A DNA stretch of 40,549 nt from CAIZGX01 sp964385405 (GCA_964385405.1 CAYLOT010000023.1:1-40549), one strand, 5' to 3'. Positions 8,794-16,851 are shown, counted from the first letter of the stretch. Notes: generated by a model from the letters alone, not told the origin. Numbers and translations are program-made.

Positions 8794-9522
8794 CTACCCT
8801 CCAAAAACCTTCTTCAATAATTCGGAAGTACGTGCAATCGGATCTTTGCGAATCAATAACTCCTCTTCAGCAACTTTTACGAAAAGTCCGTCGATAGCGC
8901 GTTCGGTGGCGAATTGAACCAAGTCTGGATTCACTTTTTCAACCATCGGTATTTTGTTGTAACGGGTAATCACAAATTCCCAATTTTTGGTTGCGCCTAC
9001 TTTATCGAGTGATGTTTTGATGATCGGTTTGAAGGCTTCAACCAAGGCAGCGCGTGTTTTTGATTTCAAATATTCTGTCCCTGCGTTCTCGCCACCTTTC
9101 ACAATATTTATTGCGTCGGTAATGGTCATGTCTGAAATAGCACGAATGAAGATATCTTTCGCTGCACTACCGGCATCTTCTGCAGCACGATTCAGTGAGA
9201 GAATAACATCGTCACATTCTTTATTCAATCCGAGGCTACGTAATTTATCTTCAACCTTCTTTGCGTCTGGAGGAAACGGAATTTTAATTTTCGGATTTCC
9301 GAAATAGCCGTCGGTTTTTGAAACCAACTCCGTTCCTTTCGTTGCTCCTTTGCTTAACGCTTCTTTCAGTGCCTTACCAGCTTCTTCTTCAGTAAACCCA
9401 GATGTTGTAGCCGTTTGCTGAAGTTTCTGTTCAGCTTGCTTTTTTAAATCTTTTAAACTTTGCGCCGAAACATTTGATGCAAGCGCCACAATAATTAATG
9501 AAAGAGTGAAAAATTTTCTCAT
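8794..9522 (-). CDS. DUF4197 family exported protein
   Basis: A 242-residue protein with a signal peptide (residues 1-21, ending SNVSAQ). The mature part is almost all helical and matches DUF4197: GFTEEEAGKALKEALSKGA (about 43-61), DGYFGNPKIKIPFPPDAKKV (about 71-90), SLNRAAEDAGSAAKDIF, and an ending with ATERAIDGLF near 207. Function is unknown; family members are predicted periplasmic. The stop lies 2 nt from the convergent selO stop and no terminator is visible between them. Confidence 0.88.
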   Translation of the reverse strand: MRKFFTLSLIIVALASNVSAQSLKDLKKQAEQKLQQTATTSGFTEEEAGKALKEALSKGATKGTELVSKTDGYFGNPKIKIPFPPDAKKVEDKLRSLGLNKECDDVILSLNRAAEDAGSAAKDIFIRAISDMTITDAINIVKGGENAGTEYLKSKTRAALVEAFKPIIKTSLDKVGATKNWEFVITRYNKIPMVEKVNPDLVQFATERAIDGLFVKVAEEELLIRKDPIARTSELLKKVFGG

Positions 9523-9526
9523 GTGA

Positions 9527-9534
9527 TAAATTTA
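9527..9534 (-). promoter_or_regulatory. Possible -7 box for the DUF4197 gene
   Basis: On the minus strand TAAATTTA matches TAnnTTTG at 7 of 8 positions and ends 4 nt before the ATG at 9522. AT-rich context makes a chance match possible. Confidence 0.3.
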
Positions 9535-9584
9535 AATGTTTCTTTGAACGGTTCCTCCCCTTAACAAAAATTCAACCAAAATAT

Positions 9585-9592
9585 TATCTTAG
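9585..9592 (+). promoter_or_regulatory. Possible -7 box for the Mpo1-like gene
   Basis: TATCTTAG matches TAnnTTTG at 7 of 8 positions, ending 4 nt before the ATG at 9597, the same close spacing as several other genes in the window. Confidence 0.35.
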
Positions 9593-9596
9593 CCAC

Positions 9597-10034
9597 ATGT
9601 CGAAACTAGATTCTTTATTAAACGAATACGCAGAGAGTCATCAGAATGGATTGAACAAGAAGATTCATTACCTCTGCGTTCCACTCATTTATTTCTCCAT
9701 TGTAGGAATGCTTTTCGGTTTGAAAATAGGGGAGTGGAAGGGTATTGAAATCAGATGGGTTTACCTCATCTTGATGTTAGTAATGATCTATTACGCTCGG
9801 TTGAAATTTCAATTGATGCTGGTCATGCTAGTCTTTAGCTTGATATGCATAGCACTCAATGGATTTATTGAATCTTTGAATATTGTTCCGATTTTCTACT
9901 TCTCCCTCACGGTCTTTGTGCTCGCTTGGATTGGCCAGTTTTACGGGCACAAAGTAGAAGGCAAGAAGCCATCTTTCCTCAAGGATCTTCAATTCTTACT
10001 CATTGGTCCCGCTTGGATACTTTGGAAAAGGTAG
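9597..10034 (+). CDS. Mpo1-like (DUF962) membrane protein, putative 2-hydroxy fatty acid dioxygenase
   Basis: A 145-residue integral membrane protein of the DUF962/Mpo1 family. Yeast Mpo1 is an iron-dependent dioxygenase that shortens 2-hydroxy fatty acids by one carbon. The N-terminal signature YAESHQNGLNKKIHYLCVPL (residues 11-30) carries His15 and His24, and a second signature GHKVEGKKPSF (117-127) carries His118. Four hydrophobic segments lie between about 25 and 140. Activity in this bacterium is inferred from the family, not shown. The stop is 1 nt from the convergent ftcD stop. Confidence 0.85.
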   Translation: MSKLDSLLNEYAESHQNGLNKKIHYLCVPLIYFSIVGMLFGLKIGEWKGIEIRWVYLILMLVMIYYARLKFQLMLVMLVFSLICIALNGFIESLNIVPIFYFSLTVFVLAWIGQFYGHKVEGKKPSFLKDLQFLLIGPAWILWKR

Positions 10035-10035
10035 T

Positions 10036-11718
10036 TCAGATTTTAGAGAGCACTTTCGTGCGCAACTCCGCATCTTTCGTGTCGGTCAATTGCTCCAACT
10101 TCGCAGCTTCGTTCATTAACTTTTCAGTGAATACTTTGTCTGTAATTCCTCCAGCGTTAACACGTACATTGTAGCAGGCACCAAGCACAGCTGTGCGAAT
10201 AGCCAATGCGCCAACGCCAGCGTCGGTCACTGAATTCGGATTGCCCATTTCAATCATGGCTTCACAAACTTCAAATGCTTTGAATGCAACATGAGCGGTG
10301 CGCAATGGAATTTCCATGGCGTATTTCGATGCGGTTTGAATGGCTTCGGTACGAGCTGCTTTTTCTTCGTCGGAATTTTTAGGCAATCCGAAAGCTTCCA
10401 TAATCTTGTTGAAGGACTGCGTGTCTTCATCTACCAACCAATTCAATTCATCTTGAATTTCTTTCGCCTTCACTGCCCAATTGGAAAATTCTTCCCAACG
10501 AGCATCCCATCCGCGTTTGTGTGCGCTAAGGTTTGCTACCATTCCAGCTAATGCAGCTCCCATGGCTCCGCAATAGGCGCTAACAGACCCACCGCCTGGG
10601 GCAGGAGATTCGCTTAACGTTTCATTAGCGAAAGCAGTTAGACTCATGTCAACCAATTTCTTTCCGCTTCCTAAATTCTTTTCTATGATGAATTCAATAA
10701 TTTTTTCTTCCGGATTGAAAGGAGCTAAATCGTCGAGTCCTAGAGACTTAACTGCGATCTTTATTTTTTCATTGTCTGAAATTCCCAATGAACGCTCTTG
10801 CTTCTTCAAGAAATAATCTGCCGCATCCAATAAGCTTTTCTTAGGAATTAATCCTACCAATTCACTCCCAGTCACACGAACACCGCGTTCAGCTGCCTTT
10901 TTGCACGATTCTTCAAAGGCAACGTGAACAGGAGTGATGTTAATGTTGGTGAGGTTCAAAGACAATTGCGCAATGCCGTATTCTTCAATGTACCAACCAA
11001 TTCCTTTTACAGATTTCAGCGTACCTGGAATGCGCTTAGGCTCACCATTTTCATCCAACACAGGTTTTCCACCTTCATTCAAAACACGTCCAGCTTCACG
11101 AATGTCAAATGCAATTGCATTGGCACGACGTGTAGAAGTAGTATTCAAATTCACGTTATAGGCTACCAAGAAATCGCGTGCGCCAATGGTTGTGATTCCA
11201 GATTTACGAACGCTTTCCGTTACTTCATTCGGACCGAAATCGGTCGCCCATTCTGCAGTTGCAATTTTTTCAATTGCTTCGTATTCTCCTTTTCTGCAAT
11301 TTGCCAAATTCGCACGAACCTCTTGCTTCGCTGCAGCTTCATAAAAATATCCGGGTATTCCTAACTCTCTTCCAACGCGTTCGCCCAATTGATGGGCATA
11401 CGCTGCACATTCTTCGAGTGTAACTCCGGCAATGGGAACAAGCGGACAAACATCCGTCGCACCTTGACGTGGATGTTCTCCTTTGTGTGAACGCATGTCT
11501 ATGAGTTCTTGTGCTTTCTTCATCAATTGAAATGCACCTTCAAGCACAGCTTCAGGTTCACCTGCAATGGTAATCACGGTTCTGTTTGTTGAAGCTCCCG
11601 GATCAACGTCGAGTAACATTACGCCCGGCACGGCAGCAGCGGCTTGCGCAATGGTGTTAATTTTCTCTTTGTCTCTTCCTTCCGAAATGTTCGGCACACA
11701 CTCGATAATCTTTTTCAT
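10036..11718 (-). CDS. ftcD: Bifunctional glutamate formimidoyltransferase / formimidoyltetrahydrofolate cyclodeaminase
   Basis: FtcD moves the formimino group from formiminoglutamate (histidine breakdown) to tetrahydrofolate and then releases ammonia to give methenyl-THF. About 560 residues hold both activities in fused form, as in animal FTCD. The transferase domains start KIIECVPNISEGRDKEKI and include DPGASTNRTVIT and RSHKGEHPRQGATDVCPL. The cyclodeaminase begins near residue 335 and shows SESPAPGGGSVSAYCGAMGA. I place the start at ATG 11718. The longer frame would begin at a TTG lying inside the promoter box at 11737-11744. No other histidine degradation gene is nearby. Confidence 0.96.
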   Translation of the reverse strand: MKKIIECVPNISEGRDKEKINTIAQAAAAVPGVMLLDVDPGASTNRTVITIAGEPEAVLEGAFQLMKKAQELIDMRSHKGEHPRQGATDVCPLVPIAGVTLEECAAYAHQLGERVGRELGIPGYFYEAAAKQEVRANLANCRKGEYEAIEKIATAEWATDFGPNEVTESVRKSGITTIGARDFLVAYNVNLNTTSTRRANAIAFDIREAGRVLNEGGKPVLDENGEPKRIPGTLKSVKGIGWYIEEYGIAQLSLNLTNINITPVHVAFEESCKKAAERGVRVTGSELVGLIPKKSLLDAADYFLKKQERSLGISDNEKIKIAVKSLGLDDLAPFNPEEKIIEFIIEKNLGSGKKLVDMSLTAFANETLSESPAPGGGSVSAYCGAMGAALAGMVANLSAHKRGWDARWEEFSNWAVKAKEIQDELNWLVDEDTQSFNKIMEAFGLPKNSDEEKAARTEAIQTASKYAMEIPLRTAHVAFKAFEVCEAMIEMGNPNSVTDAGVGALAIRTAVLGACYNVRVNAGGITDKVFTEKLMNEAAKLEQLTDTKDAELRTKVLSKI

Positions 11719-11736
11719 AATGTTGAAGTAAGGGTG

Positions 11737-11744
11737 CAAAGGTA
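11737..11744 (-). promoter_or_regulatory. -7 promoter box of ftcD
   Basis: On the minus strand TACCTTTG matches TAnnTTTG exactly, 18 nt before the ATG at 11718. It rules out the longer TTG-initiated frame. A palindrome at 11748-11773 covers the expected -33 area. Confidence 0.6.
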
Positions 11745-11747
11745 GTT

Positions 11748-11773
11748 AAGACGGATAATTTTTTACCCGTCTT
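11748..11773. promoter_or_regulatory. 26-bp inverted repeat, candidate operator of ftcD
   Basis: Outer arms AAGACGG (11748-11754) and CCGTCTT (11767-11773) pair perfectly, and an inner TAA/TTA adds symmetry, giving 10 of 13 symmetric positions. It sits directly upstream of the ftcD -7 box, where the -33 region should be, in the divergent gap with the channel gene. A dimeric regulator site is the natural reading; a hairpin is an alternative. Confidence 0.4.
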
Positions 11774-11832
11774 CACTCCGAAACAGTGGTGTTTGCGATA
11801 ATTCTTATTGGTTGTTTGCAGAAAACATTATG

Positions 11833-11840
11833 TAACTTTA
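11833..11840 (+). promoter_or_regulatory. Putative -7 box for the channel gene
   Basis: TAACTTTA matches TAnnTTTG at 7 of 8 positions and ends 4 nt before the GTG start at 11845. A TTG lies at 11812-11814, 18 nt upstream of the box. Confidence 0.4.
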
Positions 11841-11844
11841 TCGA

Positions 11845-12552
11845 GTGAAAAGTTTTATTAAAAAGATCGCTTTAGGCTCTTCAGAGTATAAGCCGCAAGA
11901 AGGAGTTGGTGCGCTCGGCAGGCGCGTGCACAACATTAAATCTATTTGGAACAATGAACACCATGATGACGTTGGAATAGAAAAAGTTCTCAGGCTCTTT
12001 TTGGCTTTGACTCAATTCTTATTTCTTGGAACTTATATTAAAGAATTTTTTGGAAGGAAGAGTAATGCGCATTCGGATCTTGCCATAGACTTATTCGTGC
12101 TTATAAAGGCTATTTTACCTGTTCTTGTTATTTATTTTGGATGGGAAGATAATACGTGGGTTTTTTATCTGCTGGTTTGGTTTTTAATGGAGACCATGCT
12201 TTACGTTCCTACCTTAATATTTGCATCAGATTTGTTTTCTAAACCGAGGTCCTACAGACGCTCTATGCTTTTGTTGTTGATTAATTATCTCGAAATCGTT
12301 TTTACTTTCGCTCTGTTTTATGCTCGAGGAAATTATCTCAACAAACCATTTTCGCATTGGTTCGATTCAATCTATTTCTCCTTTGTGACCTCTGTGACCA
12401 TTGGGTTCAGCGATTACTATCCGGTGGCTCCAATGGGTAAATTCTTGGTTAGTGCACAGTCGCTTTTCTTCCTCATGTTTGTTGTGCTTTTCATTAACTT
12501 TTTCTCGAATAAGGTTGAAAGCAAAGGTTACTTCGGACGAGATAATTCGTGA
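11845..12552 (+). CDS. Potassium-channel-like membrane protein with divergent selectivity filter
   Basis: A 235-residue membrane protein with a GTG start. Hydrophobic segments at about 48-65, 80-98, 104-126 and 138-160 precede a pore-type module: pore helix FDSIYFSFVTSV (173-184), filter-like TIGFSD (185-190), then a last helix at 200-221. The module matches the Ion_trans_2 layout (two helices around a re-entrant loop). In K+ channels the filter is usually TVGYGD, so Tyr to Phe and the second Gly to Ser are changed here. No RCK or cyclic-nucleotide domain follows. Ion selectivity cannot be told from sequence. Confidence 0.75.
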   Translation: MKSFIKKIALGSSEYKPQEGVGALGRRVHNIKSIWNNEHHDDVGIEKVLRLFLALTQFLFLGTYIKEFFGRKSNAHSDLAIDLFVLIKAILPVLVIYFGWEDNTWVFYLLVWFLMETMLYVPTLIFASDLFSKPRSYRRSMLLLLINYLEIVFTFALFYARGNYLNKPFSHWFDSIYFSFVTSVTIGFSDYYPVAPMGKFLVSAQSLFFLMFVVLFINFFSNKVESKGYFGRDNS

Positions 12553-12561
12553 GGGGTGACT

Positions 12562-12569
12562 TATCTTCA
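12562..12569 (+). promoter_or_regulatory. Possible -7 box
   Basis: TATCTTCA matches TAnnTTTG at 6 of 8 positions and ends 18 nt before the ATG at 12588. It is listed because TATCTTC strings recur before starts in this window. Confidence 0.25.
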
Positions 12570-12587
12570 CGCCGTAATTTTAAAGTT

Positions 12588-13004
12588 ATGAAAGGAATTG
12601 TTCTCAATGTATTGGTGTTTGTCGCATGCATAATTGCGGGCGGGATAGTCAATGGATTAATCACAAACTACAGCGATGCGATTATTCCAGCACCGGTAGG
12701 TTCGAATTTAAAAACGGAAGAAGGATTGAAAGCAGCAATGGCCATCATGGAGCCCAAGCATTTTATCATGCCATTTCTAGCGCACGCTATTGGAACATTG
12801 GTTGGTGCTTTCTTCGTTACGTTATTCATAAAAGACCGAAAGTTATTCCGTGCATTGTTAGTTGGATTTCTATTTTTCTTAGGCGGTGTATGGATGGTCT
12901 TTGAATTGCCATCTCCGTTGTGGTTTGATGCCGTGGATTTGGGATTGGCCTATATTCCCATGGCATGGATAGGATATAAACTGGCGCTTCGCATTGCCAA
13001 ATAA
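12588..13004 (+). CDS. Small four-helix membrane protein of unknown function
   Basis: A 138-residue protein I do not recognise. Hydrophobic segments lie at about 4-24, 57-78, 82-102 and 108-133. A polar loop (about 30-50) and a KDRK turn near 82 separate them. The reading frame is open from 12549, but ATG 12588 (MKGIVLNVLVFVACI) gives a normal membrane start and leaves room for a promoter after the channel gene. Its stop is immediately followed by the ATG of the esterase gene, so the two are probably co-transcribed. Confidence 0.7.
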   Translation: MKGIVLNVLVFVACIIAGGIVNGLITNYSDAIIPAPVGSNLKTEEGLKAAMAIMEPKHFIMPFLAHAIGTLVGAFFVTLFIKDRKLFRALLVGFLFFLGGVWMVFELPSPLWFDAVDLGLAYIPMAWIGYKLALRIAK

Positions 13005-14306
13005 ATGAAGAGATATACCCTCATATTATTTTTAGTTGGAAGCGCTTTCGCGTTATCTCTTAACTCATGTGTTCGTTCTATTGAAAAAGTTCATTCGACC
13101 GAATTGAGAAAATTAGATCCTGCCCTTCAAGGTGTCCGTAAGTCTTTTAGTAACAGGCAAATTAATGATGTGTCTGCATGGGAAAATATCCGCAAGCCTG
13201 AATTAATAAATTATTACGAGACTTATGTCTTTGGTAAGCGTCCTGAATTCAAACCTTCAGTGGCTTATTCTATTTTAAGTGTTGATACTTTTTTTGTTAA
13301 AGGTGTGCGCATGGAGCACACTGAGATTCGAGCCGATTTTAAATACAGAGGAAGAAGACTTACTTCCTATTACTCGCGCTTTTTGCCTTTGAATGTAAAG
13401 GATCCAATTGTTTTTGTGGGATTGAATTTTTTTGGCAACAGCACCATTGACACATTATCTACATTAACGCAATCGAGGCACTATGTGATGAAGAATGAGG
13501 GTGTGAGAACAAAGGGTCATCGTGTTACGGAGGATTCTCGTGGAACAAAAGCTTATCGTTGGCCATTGGATATTATCGTTGGAAGCGGATGCGGATTAAT
13601 CACTGCGCATTATGCCGATTTCGATCCGGATGTATACAATGGTTTTATCGATGGCGTTCACGGTTTAGCGGAAGGAAGAGTTCATATTCGAAAAAGAGAT
13701 GAGTGGGGAAGTATTTCTGCATGGGCATGGGGCCTTTCTCAGTTGCAGTCTTATTTAGAATTTCAACCAGAAACAAAGAATTCAAAGACCGCGGTAATTG
13801 GACATTCGCGATTAGGGAAGGCCGCGCTGTGGGCCGGTGTGTTAGATGAGCGATTTGATTTGGTGATCTCGAACAATTCCGGATGCGCCGGTGCAGCACA
13901 ATTCAGAACTATGCGAGGCGAGGACATTGAAAAAATTACGAAAAGATTCCCTTATTGGTTTGCAAGAAATTTCCAAAGTTTCAGCGGACATGATTCTTTG
14001 CTTTTGGTCGATCAAGAAATGTTTCTTTCACTTGTCGCGCCCCGCCCTCTTTATGTCGCAAGCGCTAGCAAGGATTCTTGGGCAGATCCCGAAGGAGAGT
14101 ATTTGTCGTTTTATAAATCTCAAGCTGTGTATAGTCTGTATGACACACTGCTTAATATTTCATACAGATACCCGGCACCAGGCGAGCAGGTGTCTCAAGG
14201 GAATTTGGCTTATCACCTTCGCGTTGGCGAACATGAAATTCTGGCTTGGGATTGGGAGAAATATGTTGAATTTGCCAAAAAAGTGTTATCTTCGCCGTCC
14301 AATTAA
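13005..14306 (+). CDS. CE15-like glucuronoyl esterase lipoprotein
   Basis: A 433-residue alpha/beta hydrolase resembling carbohydrate esterase family 15, which cuts ester links between 4-O-methyl-glucuronate and alcohols in plant or algal polysaccharides. A lipobox LNSC puts the acylated cysteine at residue 22, so a membrane-anchored location is likely. The nucleophile elbow is GHSRLGKAALWAG (266-278) with Ser268, followed by SNNSGCAGAA (289-298), the CE15 substrate segment. RPLYVASASKDSWADPEGE is at 347-365, and the catalytic histidine is likely His410 in RVGEHEILAWDW. There is no adjacent SusC/SusD pair or other carbohydrate enzyme, so the substrate is open. It starts right after the upstream stop. 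Confidence 0.85.
   Translation: MKRYTLILFLVGSAFALSLNSCVRSIEKVHSTELRKLDPALQGVRKSFSNRQINDVSAWENIRKPELINYYETYVFGKRPEFKPSVAYSILSVDTFFVKGVRMEHTEIRADFKYRGRRLTSYYSRFLPLNVKDPIVFVGLNFFGNSTIDTLSTLTQSRHYVMKNEGVRTKGHRVTEDSRGTKAYRWPLDIIVGSGCGLITAHYADFDPDVYNGFIDGVHGLAEGRVHIRKRDEWGSISAWAWGLSQLQSYLEFQPETKNSKTAVIGHSRLGKAALWAGVLDERFDLVISNNSGCAGAAQFRTMRGEDIEKITKRFPYWFARNFQSFSGHDSLLLVDQEMFLSLVAPRPLYVASASKDSWADPEGEYLSFYKSQAVYSLYDTLLNISYRYPAPGEQVSQGNLAYHLRVGEHEILAWDWEKYVEFAKKVLSSPSN
14287..14294 (+). promoter_or_regulatory. Putative -7 box of rpsP inside the esterase 3' end
   Basis: TATCTTCG matches TAnnTTTG at 7 of 8 positions. It lies within the last codons of the esterase gene, 52 nt before the rpsP ATG, leaving a leader of roughly 45 nt. 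Confidence 0.4.
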
Positions 14307-14346
14307 AAATTGTTAACCGGGTTTCGTACCCACAAAACAAAAAACT

Positions 14347-14943
14347 ATGTCAGTTAAAATTAGATTACAGCGCCACGGTAAGAAGGGTAAACCATTCTTC
14401 CACATTGTTGCCGCTGATGCGCGTGCACCGCGTGATGGTAAATTTATTGAGCGTATCGGAAGCTACAATCCGAACACCAATCCTGCTACAATTGTGCTAG
14501 ACACAGACAAAGCAGTTACTTGGTTGTTTAACGGAGCGCAGCCGACAGACACTGCTCGTGCAATTCTTTCTTACAAAGGTGTTTTGTACAAGGCACACTT
14601 GAACAAAGGAGTTAAGAAAGGAGCATTAACTCAAGAGCAAGCCGATGCGAAATTCAACGCATGGTTAGACGCTAAAGAGGCTAAGATTCAAGCTAAGCGC
14701 GATGGTCTTTCTTCTGCTAAAGAATCTGCTTTAGCTGAGCAATTGAAAGCTGAGCGTGCGGTAAACGAAGCGCGTATTGCTGCTCGTGCTGCTGCAGAGG
14801 CTGCTGCTCACGCAGAAGCTAATCCAGTTGCTGAAGAAGAAGTAGTTGCTGAAGAGGCTCCTGCTGCTGAAGAGGCTCCGCTTGCTGAGGCACCTGCTGC
14901 AGAGGAAGCTCCAGCTGCTGACGAAGCGCCTGCTGCTGAATAA
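14347..14943 (+). CDS. rpsP: 30S ribosomal protein S16 with long acidic Ala/Glu tail
   Basis: S16 binds 16S rRNA and helps assemble the small subunit. The core is clear in the first 85 residues: VKIRLQRHGKKGKPFFHIVA, DARAPRDGKFIERIGSYNP, and TGDAxxWLxxGAQPTDTARxIL-like text at 55-75. At 198 residues it is more than twice the E. coli length (82). The extra C-terminus is a charged helix (about 95-150) followed by imperfect E-A-P-A-A-E repeats to the end. Long tails of this type occur in Bacteroidota S16. rimM, the usual next gene, is 1.9 kb away behind two unrelated genes. Confidence 0.97.
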   Translation: MSVKIRLQRHGKKGKPFFHIVAADARAPRDGKFIERIGSYNPNTNPATIVLDTDKAVTWLFNGAQPTDTARAILSYKGVLYKAHLNKGVKKGALTQEQADAKFNAWLDAKEAKIQAKRDGLSSAKESALAEQLKAERAVNEARIAARAAAEAAAHAEANPVAEEEVVAEEAPAAEEAPLAEAPAAEEAPAADEAPAAE

Positions 14944-14966
14944 TTCAGTATATAAGTCATTCAAGA

Positions 14967-14995
14967 AGGGGAAGCAAATTGCTTCCCTTTTTTTT
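14967..14995 (+). terminator. Intrinsic terminator of rpsP
   Basis: A stem GGGAAGC/GCTTCCC (14969-14975 with 14981-14987), five-base loop AAATT, is followed directly by a run of eight T (14988-14995). This is a textbook Rho-independent terminator. It separates rpsP from the next gene. Confidence 0.9.
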
Positions 14996-14996
14996 A

Positions 14997-15004
14997 TACC
15001 TTCA
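14997..15004 (+). promoter_or_regulatory. Putative -7 box, 4 nt before start codon
   Basis: TACCTTCA matches TAnnTTTG at 6 of 8 positions and follows the rpsP terminator. It ends 4 nt before the ATG at 15009, the spacing repeated at other genes here. Confidence 0.35.
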
Positions 15005-15008
15005 AGTC

Positions 15009-15941
15009 ATGAACCGAATTTTAGGGGAAACGAAACATTTTACGAATCGTGTGCTTATGGTTCGTCCTGCAGCGTTTGGGTATAACAACGAAACTGCAGA
15101 AAGCAATGCATTCCAAAATCAAGTGACGTTATCGAAAGAAGAAATTCTTCAAAATGCACTTATAGAGTTTGATGGTGCTGTTGAGATTCTTCGAGATGCG
15201 GGTGTTGAAGTTTTTGTTGCGCAGGACACACCGTTTCCAGAAAAACCAGACGCTGTTTTTCCGAATAACTGGATTTCTTTTCATTCCAACGGAGAGTTGA
15301 TTTTGTATCCCATGGAAGCCCGTAATCGCAGATGTGAAAGGCGATTGGAGTTGGTTGTAGAACTTCAACAAAAATTGAATTTCTCTCGAGTTTTTGACCT
15401 TAGTTATTTCGAAGAGAAGTCGCTTTTCCTTGAAGGAACAGGAAGTGTGGTTTTCGATCATGAAAATAAGATAGCGTATGCCGCAATTTCTTCTCGGACA
15501 AATGAAGAAGTTTTAAATGAACTATGCGCTCATCTCAATTACAATCCAGTTTTATTTCATGCTGAAGATGAATGGGGACAAGCGATTTATCACACGAATG
15601 TGATCATGTGTGTGGGAACGGATTTCGTAGTCTTATGTCTTGAAGCAATTACAATAGAAAGTGAGCGACTAGTCGTTTTGGAGTCCATTCGAAATTCTGG
15701 AAAGAAAGTCTTAGATATTTCCATGAATCAGCTTAAGAATTTCGCGGGGAACATGCTGGTTTTAAAGAATAGGAAGGAAGAACCTTTGCTTGTTCTTTCA
15801 GCCACAGCGAAGGAAAGTTTGAGTCAGAATCAATTGAATTTTCTTTCGGAAAGAATCCGTTTGGTTGTTCTTCCAATTGAAACCATTGAAACCATTGGTG
15901 GCGGAAGCGCAAGATGTATGCTAGCAGAGATTTTTAATTAA
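15009..15941 (+). CDS. CtlX-like amidinohydrolase (arginine deiminase/DDAH superfamily)
   Basis: A 310-residue member of the guanidine-modifying enzyme superfamily, in the subgroup called citrulline utilization hydrolase CtlX. Conserved text: TNRVLMVRPAAFGYN near 12-26, PDAVFPNNWISFH near 82-94, EGTGSVVFD with the acidic substrate contact, IYHTNVIMCVG holding the catalytic histidine, and GGGSARCMLAEI near the end with the catalytic cysteine. The substrate could be arginine, citrulline or a derivative; sequence alone does not decide. I chose ATG 15009 because the upstream in-frame ATG at 14979 lies inside the rpsP terminator. It converges with the pirin gene. Confidence 0.9.
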   Translation: MNRILGETKHFTNRVLMVRPAAFGYNNETAESNAFQNQVTLSKEEILQNALIEFDGAVEILRDAGVEVFVAQDTPFPEKPDAVFPNNWISFHSNGELILYPMEARNRRCERRLELVVELQQKLNFSRVFDLSYFEEKSLFLEGTGSVVFDHENKIAYAAISSRTNEEVLNELCAHLNYNPVLFHAEDEWGQAIYHTNVIMCVGTDFVVLCLEAITIESERLVVLESIRNSGKKVLDISMNQLKNFAGNMLVLKNRKEEPLLVLSATAKESLSQNQLNFLSERIRLVVLPIETIETIGGGSARCMLAEIFN

Positions 15942-15947
15942 AGGAAT

Positions 15948-16817
15948 CTATTCCAAATGTCCGAATTCTCCGCGTTCAAACTGATGGAAGGCATCCATGA
16001 GTTCTTGCTTGGTGTTCATTACGAAAGGACCGTATGCCGCAATGGGCTCTAGAATCGGTTCTCCGGAAAGAATTAGAATGGTTGCGTCTTCTGTGCAAGA
16101 GATGGTGAACGACTCTCCGTCGTTGCTGAACAGCGCAAAGTGACTGGTTCCAACTTGGTGTTCTTCATTCACGACAATGTTTCCTTCAATAACAAGGGCA
16201 GCGGTGTTGTTTCTTTCACTGAAAGAAAAAGTAGCCGATCCGCCAGCCTTCAATTTTACATTGAAGAGATTCACTTCGGTGAAAGTTGAAGCAGCGCCTT
16301 TGTTGAATTCAAAATTTCCTGCAATGACTTCTACAACACCAGAGTTATTTGGAAGCTCAACTTTCGGGATATTTGAATTTAGAATTTCCTGATATTTTGG
16401 TTTTGAAAGTTTATCAGCCGCAGGAAGATTAACCCACAATTGAACCATAGAGAAAATTCCACCTGCTTTCGAAAATTCTTTTTCATGATATTCTTTGTGC
16501 AGAACACCTGAAGCTGCGGTCATCCATTGCACATCTCCTTCGCCAATTACGCCGCTATTTCCGGCACTGTCGTGATGGGCAACCTTTCCTTTGTACGCAA
16601 TGGTCACGGTTTCAAAACCTTTGTGCGGATGTACACCAACACCCTTCTGAACTTCAGTCGGAGGGAAGTAATGCGGTGCCGCGTAATCGAGCATAATAAA
16701 CGGATTCATGCGCTCCATGCTCAAGTAATAATCGGGAATGAAGTGATGAACCTTGAAGCCATCTCCAACGAAACTGGTTGGCGGCGGTGGTATAATGGAT
16801 TGAAGTGTTCTTTTCAT
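15948..16817 (-). CDS. Pirin family protein
   Basis: A 289-residue bicupin. The N-terminal cupin carries the iron-site residues in the usual order: VHPHKGFET (62-70) with His63 and His65, and LHKEYHE (106-112) with His107 and Glu109. This matches the metal ligands of human pirin and E. coli YhhW, which has quercetin 2,3-dioxygenase activity in vitro. The physiological substrate is unknown. It is transcribed divergently from rimM across a 34-bp gap that holds a promoter box for each direction. Confidence 0.93.
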   Translation of the reverse strand: MKRTLQSIIPPPPTSFVGDGFKVHHFIPDYYLSMERMNPFIMLDYAAPHYFPPTEVQKGVGVHPHKGFETVTIAYKGKVAHHDSAGNSGVIGEGDVQWMTAASGVLHKEYHEKEFSKAGGIFSMVQLWVNLPAADKLSKPKYQEILNSNIPKVELPNNSGVVEVIAGNFEFNKGAASTFTEVNLFNVKLKAGGSATFSFSERNNTAALVIEGNIVVNEEHQVGTSHFALFSNDGESFTISCTEDATILILSGEPILEPIAAYGPFVMNTKQELMDAFHQFERGEFGHLE

Positions 16818-16825
16818 AAGTGCTG

Positions 16826-16833
16826 CGAAATTA
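16826..16833 (-). promoter_or_regulatory. Putative -7 box of the pirin gene
   Basis: On the minus strand TAATTTCG matches TAnnTTTG at 7 of 8 positions and ends 8 nt before the ATG at 16817. It lies 6 nt from the opposing rimM box. Confidence 0.4.
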
Positions 16834-16839
16834 CATCAT

Positions 16840-16847
16840 TATCTTCG
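16840..16847 (+). promoter_or_regulatory. Putative -7 box of rimM
   Basis: TATCTTCG matches TAnnTTTG at 7 of 8 positions and ends 4 nt before the rimM ATG at 16852, suggesting a leaderless message. Confidence 0.45.
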
Positions 16848-16851
16848 CAAC

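Noticed and set aside
14720..14943. Further palindromic array in the rpsP 3' end
   Set aside because: The repetition follows codons for Glu, Ala and Pro, and the units do not form phased triloop palindromes. It is an amino-acid repeat tail.
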